Shown: in pieces, positions 1 to 8,558 of the stretch
How the letters are laid out: every line of letters starts with the position of its first letter
Position numbering within the stretch: the first letter of the stretch is position 1
Assembly: GCA_963675625.1 (NCBI GenBank)
Contig: OY776497.1
Location: 2,294,001 to 2,358,000 of the forward strand
Length of the DNA stretch: 64,000 bases
Source of the DNA: F22 sp963675625
GTDB lineage: Bacteria > Bacteroidota > Bacteroidia > Bacteroidales > Bacteroidaceae
Direction: 5' to 3'
Translations under genes and position numbers: made by a program
Notes under the pieces: model-generated
What the model saw: the letters and a program-made list of their open reading frames with translations, nothing else
Database searches by the model: none
What the model was told of the DNA's origin: nothing

Positions 1-58
1 AACGGCGTGCTAAGTAGCTACCGATAAATCCAGCGGTACCTGTGATAAGTATTTTCAT
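1..58 (-). CDS. NAD-dependent epimerase/dehydratase, N-terminal fragment
   Basis: Only the first 19 codons lie in the window and the gene continues past the left edge. The peptide begins MKILITGTAGFIGSYLARR, the beta-strand and glycine-rich TGxxGFIG loop that binds NAD(P) in extended short-chain dehydrogenases such as UDP-sugar epimerases and dehydratases. The ATG lies about 45 bases downstream of a Bacteroidota-type -7 element on the same strand, which supports this start. The family is clear from the motif. The substrate (for example UDP-glucuronate, UDP-galactose or GDP-mannose) cannot be told from so short a piece. Confidence 0.75.
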   Translation of the reverse strand, partial: MKILITGTAGFIGSYLARR

Positions 59-104
59 TATTTTTGATTTAGTCTTTGATCTCTAATGTCTAGAACAATA
101 GAGA

Positions 105-112
105 CAAAGGTA
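105..112 (-). promoter_or_regulatory. Bacteroidota -7 promoter element for the epimerase gene
   Basis: Read on the minus strand the octamer is TACCTTTG, a perfect match to the TAnnTTTG element of Bacteroidota primary-sigma promoters. It sits about 45 bases upstream of the epimerase ATG. No clear -33 TTTG is visible, so the call rests on the -7 box and its position. Confidence 0.5.
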
Positions 113-274
113 CAATTTCAGAAGTCTCTAAAGGCATGATTGGGGGTAAAAAATATTTTTTTCGTGCGTTATTCAGTTTTTTTACAGATTTGGAAACACG
201 CATGTAATAATATGCCATAAACATAACTCAAATTGTATATATCGAGTTGCTGTCGTTACATATCTATCAAATAA

Positions 275-304
275 AAGTCGTACTCATAACTCTGAGTACG
301 ACTT
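275..304. terminator. Hairpin between the epimerase gene and the alpha/beta hydrolase gene
   Basis: A 12-bp perfect stem (AAGTCGTACTCA paired with TGAGTACGACTT) closes a 6-base loop, with T-rich sequence on the + side and A-rich sequence on the other. It lies 184 bases past the stop of the minus-strand hydrolase gene and is probably a terminator for it. The rest of the roughly 430-base gap is AT-rich and shows no gene. Confidence 0.6.
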
Positions 305-487
305 ATACATCGTTTTTTCCTTATTTTGTTGCCACACTTAGCAACGCTAATACCATGTTTCCTTCACATTTTAGATCAAAATACTTATTCTACATTTCTT
401 AGATAGCATAAGATCGGAAAAGTTTAATCTAAAAATGTTTTATTTTTCATTTCATCCCTTATCGTAGATATATGGTAGCACAACAGG

Positions 488-1441
488 CTACTGATTATAC
501 GTATCTACGAAAGCTTTTACTTTGTTGGTATATTGGGTAGGAGCTGTTTTATAGGCAAAGGCATGCGTTGCACCAGGGACAATCCATAATTCCTTGGTTC
601 CCCTTTTGGCTTTATACAATGTATGCACCATCCACGTAGGCACATACGTATCTTTATCCCCATGTATAAAGAGCATAGGTTTGTCACACTTGGCCACTTG
701 TTTCAGTGCCGATGCTTGTTGAAACGACCAGCCATATCGAATTTGACTGATAAGGCTCGCTATATTTAGTACGGGAAAAGTTGGCAGAGAATACTTCGTT
801 TTTAATTCCCCTGCAAATTCGTCCCACACAGAAGTATAGCCACAATCTTCAACAAAACACTTGACATAATCAGGTGTTTTTTCACCAGATACCATCATCG
901 TTGTTGCCGCACCCATAGAGATCCCATGCACCACCATATCGGTATGTCCTCCCCACAGGTTGTTGGCCACTTCCATCCATTGCAATACATCGATGCGGTC
1001 ATCCCATCCCATTTGGACGGCATCCCCCTCACTGGCACCATGATATTCGAGTTCGGGTAGCAATACATTATATCCTAGTTGATGACTATACAGATAGGCG
1101 ATATGAATCATACGCATCGCATTGGCCGTATATCCATGCACCACAATGGCCGTTTTATTGGTGGCACTATCTGCCGGAATATAAAAGGCATGCAAGCGAT
1201 TGCCCTCTTGGTCAGTAATGAGCGTATCCAATAAGCGATGTTCCTTGTACAACTCCCTTTGCCAATTGTGTTCGGTAGGGTAGCGTGCTGCCATCAAACT
1301 ATCCGTCCACAACATATCCCGTTGCGGACCATTGGGAGTGAGAGCTGTATTGACCATATACCATGAAGTGGCTAGTACCGAAAGTACAAACGTGACAACC
1401 AATACCAATAAAGCTCTAATGATGAGGTATTTATTTTTCAT
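488..1441 (-). CDS. Membrane-anchored alpha/beta hydrolase
   Basis: A 317-residue serine hydrolase of the alpha/beta fold, resembling the COG1073 group. An N-terminal hydrophobic helix (about residues 7-30) should anchor it in the inner membrane or act as a signal, leaving the catalytic domain in the periplasm. The nucleophile elbow GISMG puts Ser at 175. The acidic residue is in GDKD (about 264) and the histidine in ATHAF (about 293), so the triad looks complete. The HGYTAN segment near 102 fits the oxyanion strand. Substrate unknown; an esterase or acyl-peptide role is possible. The gene stands alone between aroE and the epimerase gene, 83 bases from aroE. Confidence 0.85.
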   Translation of the reverse strand: MKNKYLIIRALLVLVVTFVLSVLATSWYMVNTALTPNGPQRDMLWTDSLMAARYPTEHNWQRELYKEHRLLDTLITDQEGNRLHAFYIPADSATNKTAIVVHGYTANAMRMIHIAYLYSHQLGYNVLLPELEYHGASEGDAVQMGWDDRIDVLQWMEVANNLWGGHTDMVVHGISMGAATTMMVSGEKTPDYVKCFVEDCGYTSVWDEFAGELKTKYSLPTFPVLNIASLISQIRYGWSFQQASALKQVAKCDKPMLFIHGDKDTYVPTWMVHTLYKAKRGTKELWIVPGATHAFAYKTAPTQYTNKVKAFVDTYNQ

Positions 1442-1524
1442 GACAGTATGTATAGTGTAAGTATATTATAGATACGATTATAGGCACGATTCTATGTACG
1501 AATGATGTAGTTGCTTTCATTCAT

Positions 1525-2286
1525 CTATTTATCATGAAGCCCATTCCATATCTCCCAACTGACCTCGGCTTGCAGGATCAGCATTTCCAAGCCATTCTTG
1601 ACCTTTGCCCCTTGTGCCCGTCCTTTTTGCATGAACTTAGTATCACTAGGATTGTAGATTAAATCGTATAAGACATGGTCACTTGTGAGCAGTTCATAGG
1701 GAATATTAGGACATTCAGTGGTATGTGGAAACATGCCCACAGGAGTACAGTTCACAATCACTTTATGCTGATCTAAGACCTCAGGAGTGAGTTCGTCGTA
1801 CATGTATGTCGAGTCATTGCGATGTTCACGAGACACAAACATAGAAGCTATTCCCAAACTCTTCAAACCGTGGTATACCGCTTTAGAAGCCCCACCAGTG
1901 CCCAATATAAGCGCATGGGTATGCTTCTTGGCATCAATCATCGGTTCGATAGATTTGGTAAATCCCACAATATCCGAATTGTATCCGATCAGTTTGACTT
2001 TCTCTCCATTTCTGATGACACGAATCACATTGACCGCTCCGACAGCCCCCGCTGTTTTTGGGTCTAAGCCATCCAGATAAGGAATCACCTGCTCCTTATA
2101 CGGTATCGTTACATTAAGTCCCGCAATTTCAGGGTTGTTCAAGACAATGCTTTCAAACCAATCAATAGAAGCAATTTCATAATTGACATATTCTGCATCT
2201 ATCCCCTCATTTTGAAATCTCTCGTTAAAGTACCCAATCGAAAATGAATGCTTCAAAGGGTAACCAATCAATCCATACTTTCTCAT
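1525..2286 (-). CDS. aroE: Shikimate dehydrogenase
   Basis: Reduces 3-dehydroshikimate to shikimate with NADPH in the chorismate pathway, which also feeds menaquinone synthesis encoded later in the window. The 253-residue protein shows the shikimate-binding HSFS (13-16), NVTIPYK with catalytic Lys64, GYNSD with Asn103 and Asp105, the Rossmann loop GTGGASK (129-135) and NCTPVGM further on. It is slightly shorter than the E. coli enzyme, as is common in Bacteroidales. It lies 26 bases downstream of ubiE on the same strand and is probably co-transcribed with ubiE and purC. Confidence 0.95.
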   Translation of the reverse strand: MRKYGLIGYPLKHSFSIGYFNERFQNEGIDAEYVNYEIASIDWFESIVLNNPEIAGLNVTIPYKEQVIPYLDGLDPKTAGAVGAVNVIRVIRNGEKVKLIGYNSDIVGFTKSIEPMIDAKKHTHALILGTGGASKAVYHGLKSLGIASMFVSREHRNDSTYMYDELTPEVLDQHKVIVNCTPVGMFPHTTECPNIPYELLTSDHVLYDLIYNPSDTKFMQKGRAQGAKVKNGLEMLILQAEVSWEIWNGLHDK

Positions 2287-2312
2287 TGTTCGCGTGTTTT
2301 AAGGTTATATCT

Positions 2313-3050
2313 CTATTTGATTGCCACAACATGTGTACATAAACCGCCAGTGAGTCGTTCAAACCACACCTCTGAGAAGCCCAAATGCAATAGACTCTCC
2401 CTCAATACCTCTCCCTGTGGAAAAGCTTTGATCGATTGTGTGAGGTAACTGTACGCTCCTTTATCTTTACTCATCAATCCACCGATAAATGGCATCCACC
2501 ACTTACTGTAGACATAAAATCCCTGTTTCATAGGAAAGCACTGTGGTTCCGATAACTCCAAAAGCACCACTCGGCCCCCTGGTTTTAACACACGCCACAT
2601 TTCCTTTAGTCCCGCATCGAGATCTTCAAAATTTCGTATACCAAATGCTGCTGTAATCGCATCATAGGTATTGTCTTGGTATGGGAGCGCCGTACAATCT
2701 GCTACTTCAAATCGGATGCGAGATGTCAAGTCCAACTCAGCCACCTTTTTCTCTCCGACCTGCATCATACCTGTAGAGATATCCGTCGCCGTCACTTGCA
2801 ATGTAGGCATTGCACGACATGCCTGAATGGCCAAATCACCCGTACCTGTTGCAATATCCAACAAGGTATGCGGTTGTGCCTTCTTCAGTCGATTAATCGC
2901 CCTTCTACGCCATATCTTATCAATGCCAAGAGACAAAGCATGATTGAGCACATCGTAACTATGTGCTATATTATCAAACATATGAGTAATCAATACATGT
3001 TTCTCCTCTTGCCCATTGTATGGCTTAATTTTTTCTTGCTCGTATCCCAT
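2313..3050 (-). CDS. ubiE: Demethylmenaquinone methyltransferase
   Basis: A class I SAM-dependent methyltransferase that makes the final C-methylation giving menaquinone (UbiE/MenG family). Visible features are MFDNIAHSYD near the start, the SAM-binding motif LLDIATGTGDLA, and AAFGIRNFEDL and KPGGRVVLLE in the C-terminal half. I place the start at an ATG giving 245 residues beginning MGYEQEKIKPYN, which matches family N-termini as I know them. Reading 13 codons further upstream would run translation through a strong hairpin and adds unconserved residues. It lies between purC and aroE. Confidence 0.93.
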   Translation of the reverse strand: MGYEQEKIKPYNGQEEKHVLITHMFDNIAHSYDVLNHALSLGIDKIWRRRAINRLKKAQPHTLLDIATGTGDLAIQACRAMPTLQVTATDISTGMMQVGEKKVAELDLTSRIRFEVADCTALPYQDNTYDAITAAFGIRNFEDLDAGLKEMWRVLKPGGRVVLLELSEPQCFPMKQGFYVYSKWWMPFIGGLMSKDKGAYSYLTQSIKAFPQGEVLRESLLHLGFSEVWFERLTGGLCTHVVAIK

Positions 3051-3067
3051 GCTAAGTGCTAATTTAG

Positions 3068-3095
3068 GAGGGCGTGTCTCAAAAGACACGCCCTC
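3068..3095 (-). promoter_or_regulatory. Strong hairpin between purC and ubiE
   Basis: A perfect 12-bp GC-rich stem (GAGGGCGTGTCT with AGACACGCCCTC) closes a 4-base loop. It begins 17 bases upstream of the chosen ubiE start and 59 bases after the purC stop. There is no clear U-tract after it on the minus strand, so it may be a processing or translation-control element rather than a plain terminator. Confidence 0.55.
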
Positions 3096-3154
3096 ACTGT
3101 AATCTTATTTTCATCCAGGTCTAATGACCTAGTTGAGATGTCACACATCCCTTG

Positions 3155-4120
3155 TTATGCGTTGTCTGCTACATTGGTCAAGTAAGCATCAACATTCTTC
3201 TGGATGCGCGTTTCGATATCAGTATTATCAGCTGGTTCAAATTTTTCTCCTGTGATATGTTCGAAAAGTTCGATATACCGTTCGCTGATACTATTCACTA
3301 CTTCAGGCGTCATTTCAGGCACCTCTTGTCCAGCTTGTCCTTGAAATCCATTGTCCATCAACCATTCACGTACAAACTCTTTAGAGAGTTGTTTTTGTGG
3401 TTGTCCAGCTTCAAAACGTGCTTGGTAGCCTTCTGTGTAGAAATATCGGCTAGAGTCTGGTGTGTGAATTTCGTCCATCAGATAGATTGTACCATCCTCA
3501 GTATAGCCAAATTCATACTTTGTATCCACCAAAATCAAGCCACGTTCAGCCGCCATTTCTGTACCTCGCTTAAATAGTGCTAGCGTATATTGCTCCAATA
3601 TAGCATAATCTTCTGGAGAAACCAAGCCTTGCGCCAAAATTTCTTCCTTGCTGATATCCTCATCATGCAATCCTAGTTCCGCTTTGGTTGTAGGCGTAAT
3701 GATAGGTGTTGGAAATTTTTCGTTCTCACGCATTCCATCTGGTATAGTCACGCCACAGAATTCACGCACCCCTTTTTTGTAGGCACGCCAAGCGCTACCA
3801 CATAAATATCCGCGCACGATCATCTCTACAGGATACCCCTTGCAACGTATCCCCACAGTCACCATAGGATCGGGAGTCGCTTCTTTCCAGTTAGGGCAGA
3901 TATCCTCTGTCGCATCCAAAAATTTAGCCGCAATTTGATTCAGCATCTGTCCCTTGTAAGGAATACCTTCTGGTAAGATCACGTCAAATGCCGATATACG
4001 GTCTGTCGCCACCATCACTAAGCGGTCTTTTCCTATGCTATATACTTCACGTACCTTGCCGTGATAGACATCGCGTTGTCCTGCAAACTGAAATGTTGCT
4101 TGTACTAATGCTTTGCTCAT
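3155..4120 (-). CDS. purC: Phosphoribosylaminoimidazole-succinocarboxamide synthase
   Basis: Purine biosynthesis: joins CAIR to aspartate with ATP to give SAICAR. I place the start at MSKALVQATF, giving 321 residues, close to what I recall for Bacteroidales PurC. An upstream extension would overlap phoH and adds unrelated residues. Family motifs seen are GKVREVYSIG near residue 20, DRISAFDVILPEGIPYKG, a TPDPMVTVGIRCKGYPVEMIVRGYL-type region containing VEMIVRGYL, and LILVDTKYEFG with DEIHTPDSSRY in the C-terminal half. It lies 61 bases downstream of phoH and is probably in the same transcript as phoH, ubiE and aroE. Confidence 0.95.
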   Translation of the reverse strand: MSKALVQATFQFAGQRDVYHGKVREVYSIGKDRLVMVATDRISAFDVILPEGIPYKGQMLNQIAAKFLDATEDICPNWKEATPDPMVTVGIRCKGYPVEMIVRGYLCGSAWRAYKKGVREFCGVTIPDGMRENEKFPTPIITPTTKAELGLHDEDISKEEILAQGLVSPEDYAILEQYTLALFKRGTEMAAERGLILVDTKYEFGYTEDGTIYLMDEIHTPDSSRYFYTEGYQARFEAGQPQKQLSKEFVREWLMDNGFQGQAGQEVPEMTPEVVNSISERYIELFEHITGEKFEPADNTDIETRIQKNVDAYLTNVADNA

Positions 4121-4181
4121 TGTTTTGTTTTTGTTTAAATATAATGGTTCATTTATTGTGCTTATTTCGTGGGGCGATGCG

Positions 4182-5174
4182 CTAGATCGTATTGCCAGCC
4201 AGTGGCTCCTTAAGCTTATCTTCCCGTCGTTTCTTTTCCTCCTGGTCATGATGCTCATAAGCATCCACCACACGCGTTACCAGTTGATGTCTTACGATAT
4301 CTTCGCGGTCCAATTTGATGAAAGAGATACCAGGCACACCTTGTAAGATATGCATCGCCTCTCTCAATCCCGAACGTTGTGATGGCGGCAGATCGACCTG
4401 CGTCATATCCCCAGTCACAAACATCTTCGAATTGATCCCCATACGCGTCAAGAACATCTTAATCTGCTGAGCCGTCGTATTTTGCGCTTCATCCAAGATC
4501 ACCACAGCATCGTTTAGCGTACGTCCACGCATAAAAGCCAGTGGAGCGATTTGAATGATGTTATTCTCCATATATTCCTTCAGTTTCGCTGCAGGAATCA
4601 TATCTTGAAGCGCATCATACAGTGGTTGAAGATACGGATCGATCTTCTCCTTCATATCCCCAGGTAGAAACCCCAGTTTCTCACCCGCTTCCACAGCAGG
4701 TCTACTTAAAATGATTCGTTTGATTCGTTTTTCTTTGAGATATTTGACCGCCAGCGCAATGGCTGTATACGTTTTACCAGACCCCGCAGGTCCCACGGCA
4801 AATATCATGTCATTTTTATCAAATGCATCGACTAAACGTTTTTGATTATCACTGCGTGGCGTGATCGGTTTGCCCGTCACACTAAACACAATGATCTCAT
4901 TATGGTGTCGTTTCTTGGGCCCTTGGCCTCTCACCACACGTATGATATCCTCTTCTGTCAGTTGGTTAGTGGATGCGCAATGCGCCTCCAATTGGCCAAT
5001 ATGCTCCTCAAACGCTGCCATTTCTTCGGCGTCACCCATTACCTTGATGACGTTATCACGCGCCACAATGCGTAATTTGGGATATAGCGATTTTATCGTT
5101 TGCATGTTGGCATTATTGATCCCATAAAAGATCACTGGATCTACATCTTCCAGTACGATAATTTTTTCTATCAT
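4182..5174 (-). CDS. phoH: PhoH family ATPase
   Basis: A 330-residue cytoplasmic P-loop NTPase of the PhoH/YbeZ family, linked in other bacteria to RNA metabolism and ribosome maturation together with YbeY. An N-terminal KH-like segment (about 1-85) is followed by the ATPase domain with Walker A GPAGSGKT (128-135) and Walker B VVILDEAQN (about 224-232). TGDMTQVDLP and the C-terminal DIVRH stretch are also typical. It is the first gene of the phoH-purC-ubiE-aroE run, directly downstream of a promoter element. Confidence 0.93.
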   Translation of the reverse strand: MIEKIIVLEDVDPVIFYGINNANMQTIKSLYPKLRIVARDNVIKVMGDAEEMAAFEEHIGQLEAHCASTNQLTEEDIIRVVRGQGPKKRHHNEIIVFSVTGKPITPRSDNQKRLVDAFDKNDMIFAVGPAGSGKTYTAIALAVKYLKEKRIKRIILSRPAVEAGEKLGFLPGDMKEKIDPYLQPLYDALQDMIPAAKLKEYMENNIIQIAPLAFMRGRTLNDAVVILDEAQNTTAQQIKMFLTRMGINSKMFVTGDMTQVDLPPSQRSGLREAMHILQGVPGISFIKLDREDIVRHQLVTRVVDAYEHHDQEEKKRREDKLKEPLAGNTI

Positions 5175-5231
5175 TTAGTCCGTTTAGTCGTTTAGGAATA
5201 GTGATGCCCTTCGATTGCGCATCCTAGAGCG

Positions 5232-5239
5232 CAAATTTA
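5232..5239 (-). promoter_or_regulatory. -7 promoter element of the phoH-purC-ubiE-aroE run
   Basis: On the minus strand the octamer reads TAAATTTG, matching TAnnTTTG, 58 bases before the phoH ATG. It is one half of a divergent pair with the promoter of the lipoprotein gene on the + strand. Confidence 0.6.
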
Positions 5240-5274
5240 CGGAATCTCATTGAAAGTTTACGCAATATTTCTGC

Positions 5275-5282
5275 TATATTTG
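5275..5282 (+). promoter_or_regulatory. -7 promoter element of the DUF5715-truA group
   Basis: TATATTTG matches TAnnTTTG, with a TTG at 5250-5252 about 22 bases upstream. Transcription should start near 5289. That excludes the ATG at 5286 and an upstream TTG as translation starts and favours the ATG at 5322. Confidence 0.65.
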
Positions 5283-5321
5283 CAGATGAATATCAATTTA
5301 ATATCCAAAAAAAAGATTTTC

Positions 5322-6026
5322 ATGCGTATACGATCCTTTTCCAATACTCTTTATTCTATCACAGTCATTCTTGCACTAAGTACTACTACAGCGTGTACCG
5401 CATGTAGTAGCGGCGATGAAAGCAACAAAAACGATAATCCTCCTAGTAGTATCCCTCATTTAGGCAATGTCAATAGATTTCAGCGCACCTTTCATGCACT
5501 CAATGATGTGCATCTAGCTTGCGCTCATCGTCTAGGGGTTTCACCCATAGCAGATAGAAAAGAAGCCGAAGAATTGAGCAGTAAACTCAAAAATATAGAA
5601 CACGGAGACGACTATGTAATCGGTGACTTGACTTATTCCATTCCATATCTCGTGCAACCAGCCAAAGAATTATTGTGCGATATTGCACAAACCTTTCGTG
5701 ATTCCCTAAAAAGCAAAGGCTATACCGACCACAAAGTCACCGTCACCTCCGTGCTTCGTACCGAGGCAGACGTCAAACGCCTTCGTCGTCGCAATGTCAA
5801 TGCCTCGGCCCAATCTTGCCATCGTTTTGGCACCACCTTCGACATCAGTTGGAAGCGATTTGAAAAAGTCGATACCTCCTGGTTTGCAGCTAAACGCAAG
5901 AAAGCCAGTATCCCTATTTTGAAGCAAGCACTAGCTCAAGTACTGCGCGACAAACAGCTCGAACAGCGTTGTTACGTAAAGTATGAAGTCAAGCAAGCAT
6001 GCTTTCATATTACAGTAAGAAATTAG
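5322..6026 (+). CDS. DUF5715 family lipoprotein, M15-like peptidase fold
   Basis: A 234-residue secreted protein. The N-terminus is a signal peptide ending in TTTACTAC followed by SSGDE, which suggests a lipoprotein exported to the cell surface or outer membrane. The central and C-terminal parts match DUF5715 proteins of Bacteroidales as I remember them: TSVLRTEADVKRLRRRN, then SCHRFGTTFDIS and a terminal CFHI. The spacing SxHxxGxxxD...H is the zinc-ligand pattern of M15/VanY-type D,D- or L,D-carboxypeptidases, so a peptidoglycan role is likely but inferred. The start was chosen from the promoter position. truA follows after 27 bases. Confidence 0.75.
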   Translation: MRIRSFSNTLYSITVILALSTTTACTACSSGDESNKNDNPPSSIPHLGNVNRFQRTFHALNDVHLACAHRLGVSPIADRKEAEELSSKLKNIEHGDDYVIGDLTYSIPYLVQPAKELLCDIAQTFRDSLKSKGYTDHKVTVTSVLRTEADVKRLRRRNVNASAQSCHRFGTTFDISWKRFEKVDTSWFAAKRKKASIPILKQALAQVLRDKQLEQRCYVKYEVKQACFHITVRN

Positions 6027-6053
6027 CGTACACGGCTTTAACTCCCATTATAC

Positions 6054-6794
6054 ATGACCCATAGATACTTTATATATTTAGCCTACGACGGCACCGATTA
6101 TTGCGGCTGGCAAATTCAGCCCAATGGCCGTAGCGTACAAGAAGAAATCAGTACTGCCCTCAGCACATTTTTGCGTCAAGACATCCTCATCACCGGCGCA
6201 GGGCGCACCGATGCTGGAGTACACGCCCGCATGATGGTGGCCCATTTTGATTTTCCCGATGCCCTAGACGTTCAGCAGATCGTGTTTAAGCTCAACCGCA
6301 TGCTCCCACAAGACATTGTCATTTTCAAAGTCGCAGAAGTCGATCCCCAAGCCCATGCACGTTTTGACGCCACCTATCGCACATACAGATACTACGTCAC
6401 CACCCGCAAAGATCCCTTCCAGCGTCATTATGCTTGGCGTCTACCCATGGCCCTTGACTACAAGAAAATGAACGAAGCCGCCCAGCACCTCTTTGACTAT
6501 ACAGATTTCACCAGCTTCTCCAAGCTACATACAGATGTCAAAACCAATGATTGCAAGATCATGGCCGCCGAGTGGGTACAAATAGACGATACGACTTGGT
6601 GCTTTATGATTCAAGCCGACAGATTCCTGCGCAATATGGTCCGTGCCATAGTGGGCAGCCTTGTCGAAGTAGGGCGCGGCAAGTGGACCATCGATGAGTT
6701 CTGCGAGATGATTCGTGCCAAAGACCGCAGCCAAGCCGGCATGTCCGTTCCTGGTCACGCCCTCTTCTTGGAAGATATCGGCTATCCCCGCTAG
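6054..6794 (+). CDS. truA: tRNA pseudouridine(38-40) synthase
   Basis: Converts uridines 38-40 of the tRNA anticodon arm to pseudouridine. The 246-residue protein has the family N-terminus with YDGTDYCGWQIQPN (11-24) and the catalytic motif GRTDAGVHA with nucleophile Asp53. RFDATYRTYRYYV and the C-terminal FLRNMVRAIVGSLVEVG are also conserved. Length is normal. It follows the DUF5715 gene closely and precedes the EamA transporter gene in one direction, so the three are probably one transcription unit. Confidence 0.96.
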   Translation: MTHRYFIYLAYDGTDYCGWQIQPNGRSVQEEISTALSTFLRQDILITGAGRTDAGVHARMMVAHFDFPDALDVQQIVFKLNRMLPQDIVIFKVAEVDPQAHARFDATYRTYRYYVTTRKDPFQRHYAWRLPMALDYKKMNEAAQHLFDYTDFTSFSKLHTDVKTNDCKIMAAEWVQIDDTTWCFMIQADRFLRNMVRAIVGSLVEVGRGKWTIDEFCEMIRAKDRSQAGMSVPGHALFLEDIGYPR

Positions 6795-6850
6795 TACCCC
6801 GCGCTTCATATCCATAATAATAGACAACAGAAATACAAAACAGATTCCAT

Positions 6851-7774
6851 ATGGTATGGTTACTCATGGCCTTTGCATCGGCTACGATGCTCGGCTTTTA
6901 CGATGTCAACAAGAAACTATCCCTTCGAGATAACGCCGTTCTTCCAGTACTTTTCCTCAACATCCTTTTTTGTTGTGCCTTTCTGATACCAATGATTGGT
7001 ATCTCAACCTATGCCCCCCACATCCTTCAAGACACCCCTTTTTACGTTGCCCCCATCACCTGGCAACAACATCTACTTATCTTCATAAAGAGCTTGATTG
7101 TACTTGGTGCATGGATAGGAGGCTATATTGCCCTCAAGCACCTTCCCCTCACCGTCGTCGGTCCCATCACCTCTACTCGGCCAGTTCTAGTACTCGTAGG
7201 CGCCCTCTTGTTTTTTGGCGAAACACTCAATATATACCAATGGGTTGGCGTCATCGTCACCGTTATAGCCATTTATATGATGGGCCTTTCAGGAGCTCGT
7301 GAGGGCATTCATTTTCGCAACAACCGATGGGTCTGGATGCTAGGCATATCGGCCGTATTGGGAGCCGTCAGTGCCCTTTTTGACAAGTACCTGATGAGCA
7401 GTCTCGACGACAAGATACCACCACTAGCCGTCTTGTCCTGGTACATGACCTACCAACTTATCGAGATGGGCTTGATGCTCCTAGTCCTTTGGTACCCACA
7501 GCATAAAAAGACCACCCCCTTCCAATGGCGCTGGTCCATCCCCCTCATCTCTTTATTTATCATCCTAGCCGATTTTATATACTTTACCGCCTTGTCGCAA
7601 GACGGAGCCATGATCTCTGTCGTATCCATGGTGCGTCGCAGTAGCGTCCTCGTTTCTTTTACCCTCGGTATCTTTTTATTACGTGAAAAGAACATAAAAA
7701 GAAAAGCTTTTGCCCTCAGTCTTATCCTGCTTGGCATGATATTTTTGTATATTGGTACCCAGTATGGTCGATAA
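6851..7774 (+). CDS. EamA/DMT family transporter
   Basis: A 307-residue polytopic inner-membrane protein with about ten hydrophobic segments in two repeats of five, the layout of the drug/metabolite transporter superfamily. The first repeat contains LPLTVVGPITSTRPVLVLVGALLFFGE-like sequence (PITSTRPVL then LFFGE), and the second ends in MVRRSSVLVSFTLGIFLLREK, where the conserved glutamate after the ninth helix is present. The substrate cannot be predicted. It lies 56 bases after truA and 38 bases before the DUF3256 gene. Confidence 0.88.
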   Translation: MVWLLMAFASATMLGFYDVNKKLSLRDNAVLPVLFLNILFCCAFLIPMIGISTYAPHILQDTPFYVAPITWQQHLLIFIKSLIVLGAWIGGYIALKHLPLTVVGPITSTRPVLVLVGALLFFGETLNIYQWVGVIVTVIAIYMMGLSGAREGIHFRNNRWVWMLGISAVLGAVSALFDKYLMSSLDDKIPPLAVLSWYMTYQLIEMGLMLLVLWYPQHKKTTPFQWRWSIPLISLFIILADFIYFTALSQDGAMISVVSMVRRSSVLVSFTLGIFLLREKNIKRKAFALSLILLGMIFLYIGTQYGR

Positions 7775-7812
7775 GCCCTACCAACACTCGAATCAAACAA
7801 AATAATATGATA

Positions 7813-8475
7813 ATGAAAACCATTCAAACATACCGATTATTCCTTTCCGCATTGCTGCTATGCCTAGTAGGCAGCACCCCGCTAACCGCCCGTAATATAG
7901 GACGATTTTTTGTGCAGATGCCCTCATCTGTGCTTCCCCTGTTTAGTGATGTCAATCGGGCCGATTGCATTGATTTTATTGCCAGCCATATGGAAGCTAA
8001 GATCACCAATAGGCTCAATGGGCAGAGTGTGATGGATACCCTGACCACCAACTACCTACATATACAAGTCACAAAAGCGAGCACCTTCGCCATGAAGATG
8101 CTCGCCAATAAGAAAGACACCCTGCTTGTCGTGGTGCACACCGTCAAAGCTCCAGAAGCTGATAGTGAAATCAGTGTCTACAATCAGCATTGGCAGAAAC
8201 TCAAGACGGCCAAATACGTCAATGTGCCTGTACTCAAAGACTTTCTAAAAGCACCCGTGGGCAATGAAATCACCCCCGAAAATAAGGCCAGCATACAGAC
8301 CTTCGAACATCTCCAGCAACTCTTTACCATGCTATTGATGCAAGCCGAGATATCGCCAGCAGACAATGATATCACCTGGACCTGCACCACACCAGAAACG
8401 TTCTCTGAAGATGATCAGAAGAAATTACAACCTTACTGGAGAGGCCAGATTGTACGCAGTATCATAGCTTACTAA
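7813..8475 (+). CDS. DUF3256 family secreted protein
   Basis: About 220 residues with an N-terminal signal peptide (hydrophobic about 8-22, cleavage near LTARN) and no lipobox. The sequence FVQMPSSVLPLFSDVNRADCIDFI followed by TNRLNG matches the DUF3256 family of Bacteroidales as I recall it; its function is unknown. It should be periplasmic. An in-frame ATG two codons upstream at 7807 is an equally possible start; I prefer the internal one because MKTIQTYRLF gives a standard signal peptide. It is the last gene of the truA-EamA-DUF3256 run. Confidence 0.8.
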   Translation: MKTIQTYRLFLSALLLCLVGSTPLTARNIGRFFVQMPSSVLPLFSDVNRADCIDFIASHMEAKITNRLNGQSVMDTLTTNYLHIQVTKASTFAMKMLANKKDTLLVVVHTVKAPEADSEISVYNQHWQKLKTAKYVNVPVLKDFLKAPVGNEITPENKASIQTFEHLQQLFTMLLMQAEISPADNDITWTCTTPETFSEDDQKKLQPYWRGQIVRSIIAY

Positions 8476-8558
8476 GCTATCGTTACTTGCCCATCCATAA
8501 ATTCTGAATCACCTAGTTGTGGTCGTTATTAACTAAAAGGACATTTTCCATCTGATAG

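Noticed and set aside
4121..4273. 51-codon N-terminal extension of purC
   Set aside because: It overlaps phoH and does not resemble PurC. The internal ATG gives the family start.
5250..5321. Upstream TTG and ATG starts of the DUF5715 gene
   Set aside because: They lie at or before the inferred transcription start at about 5289.
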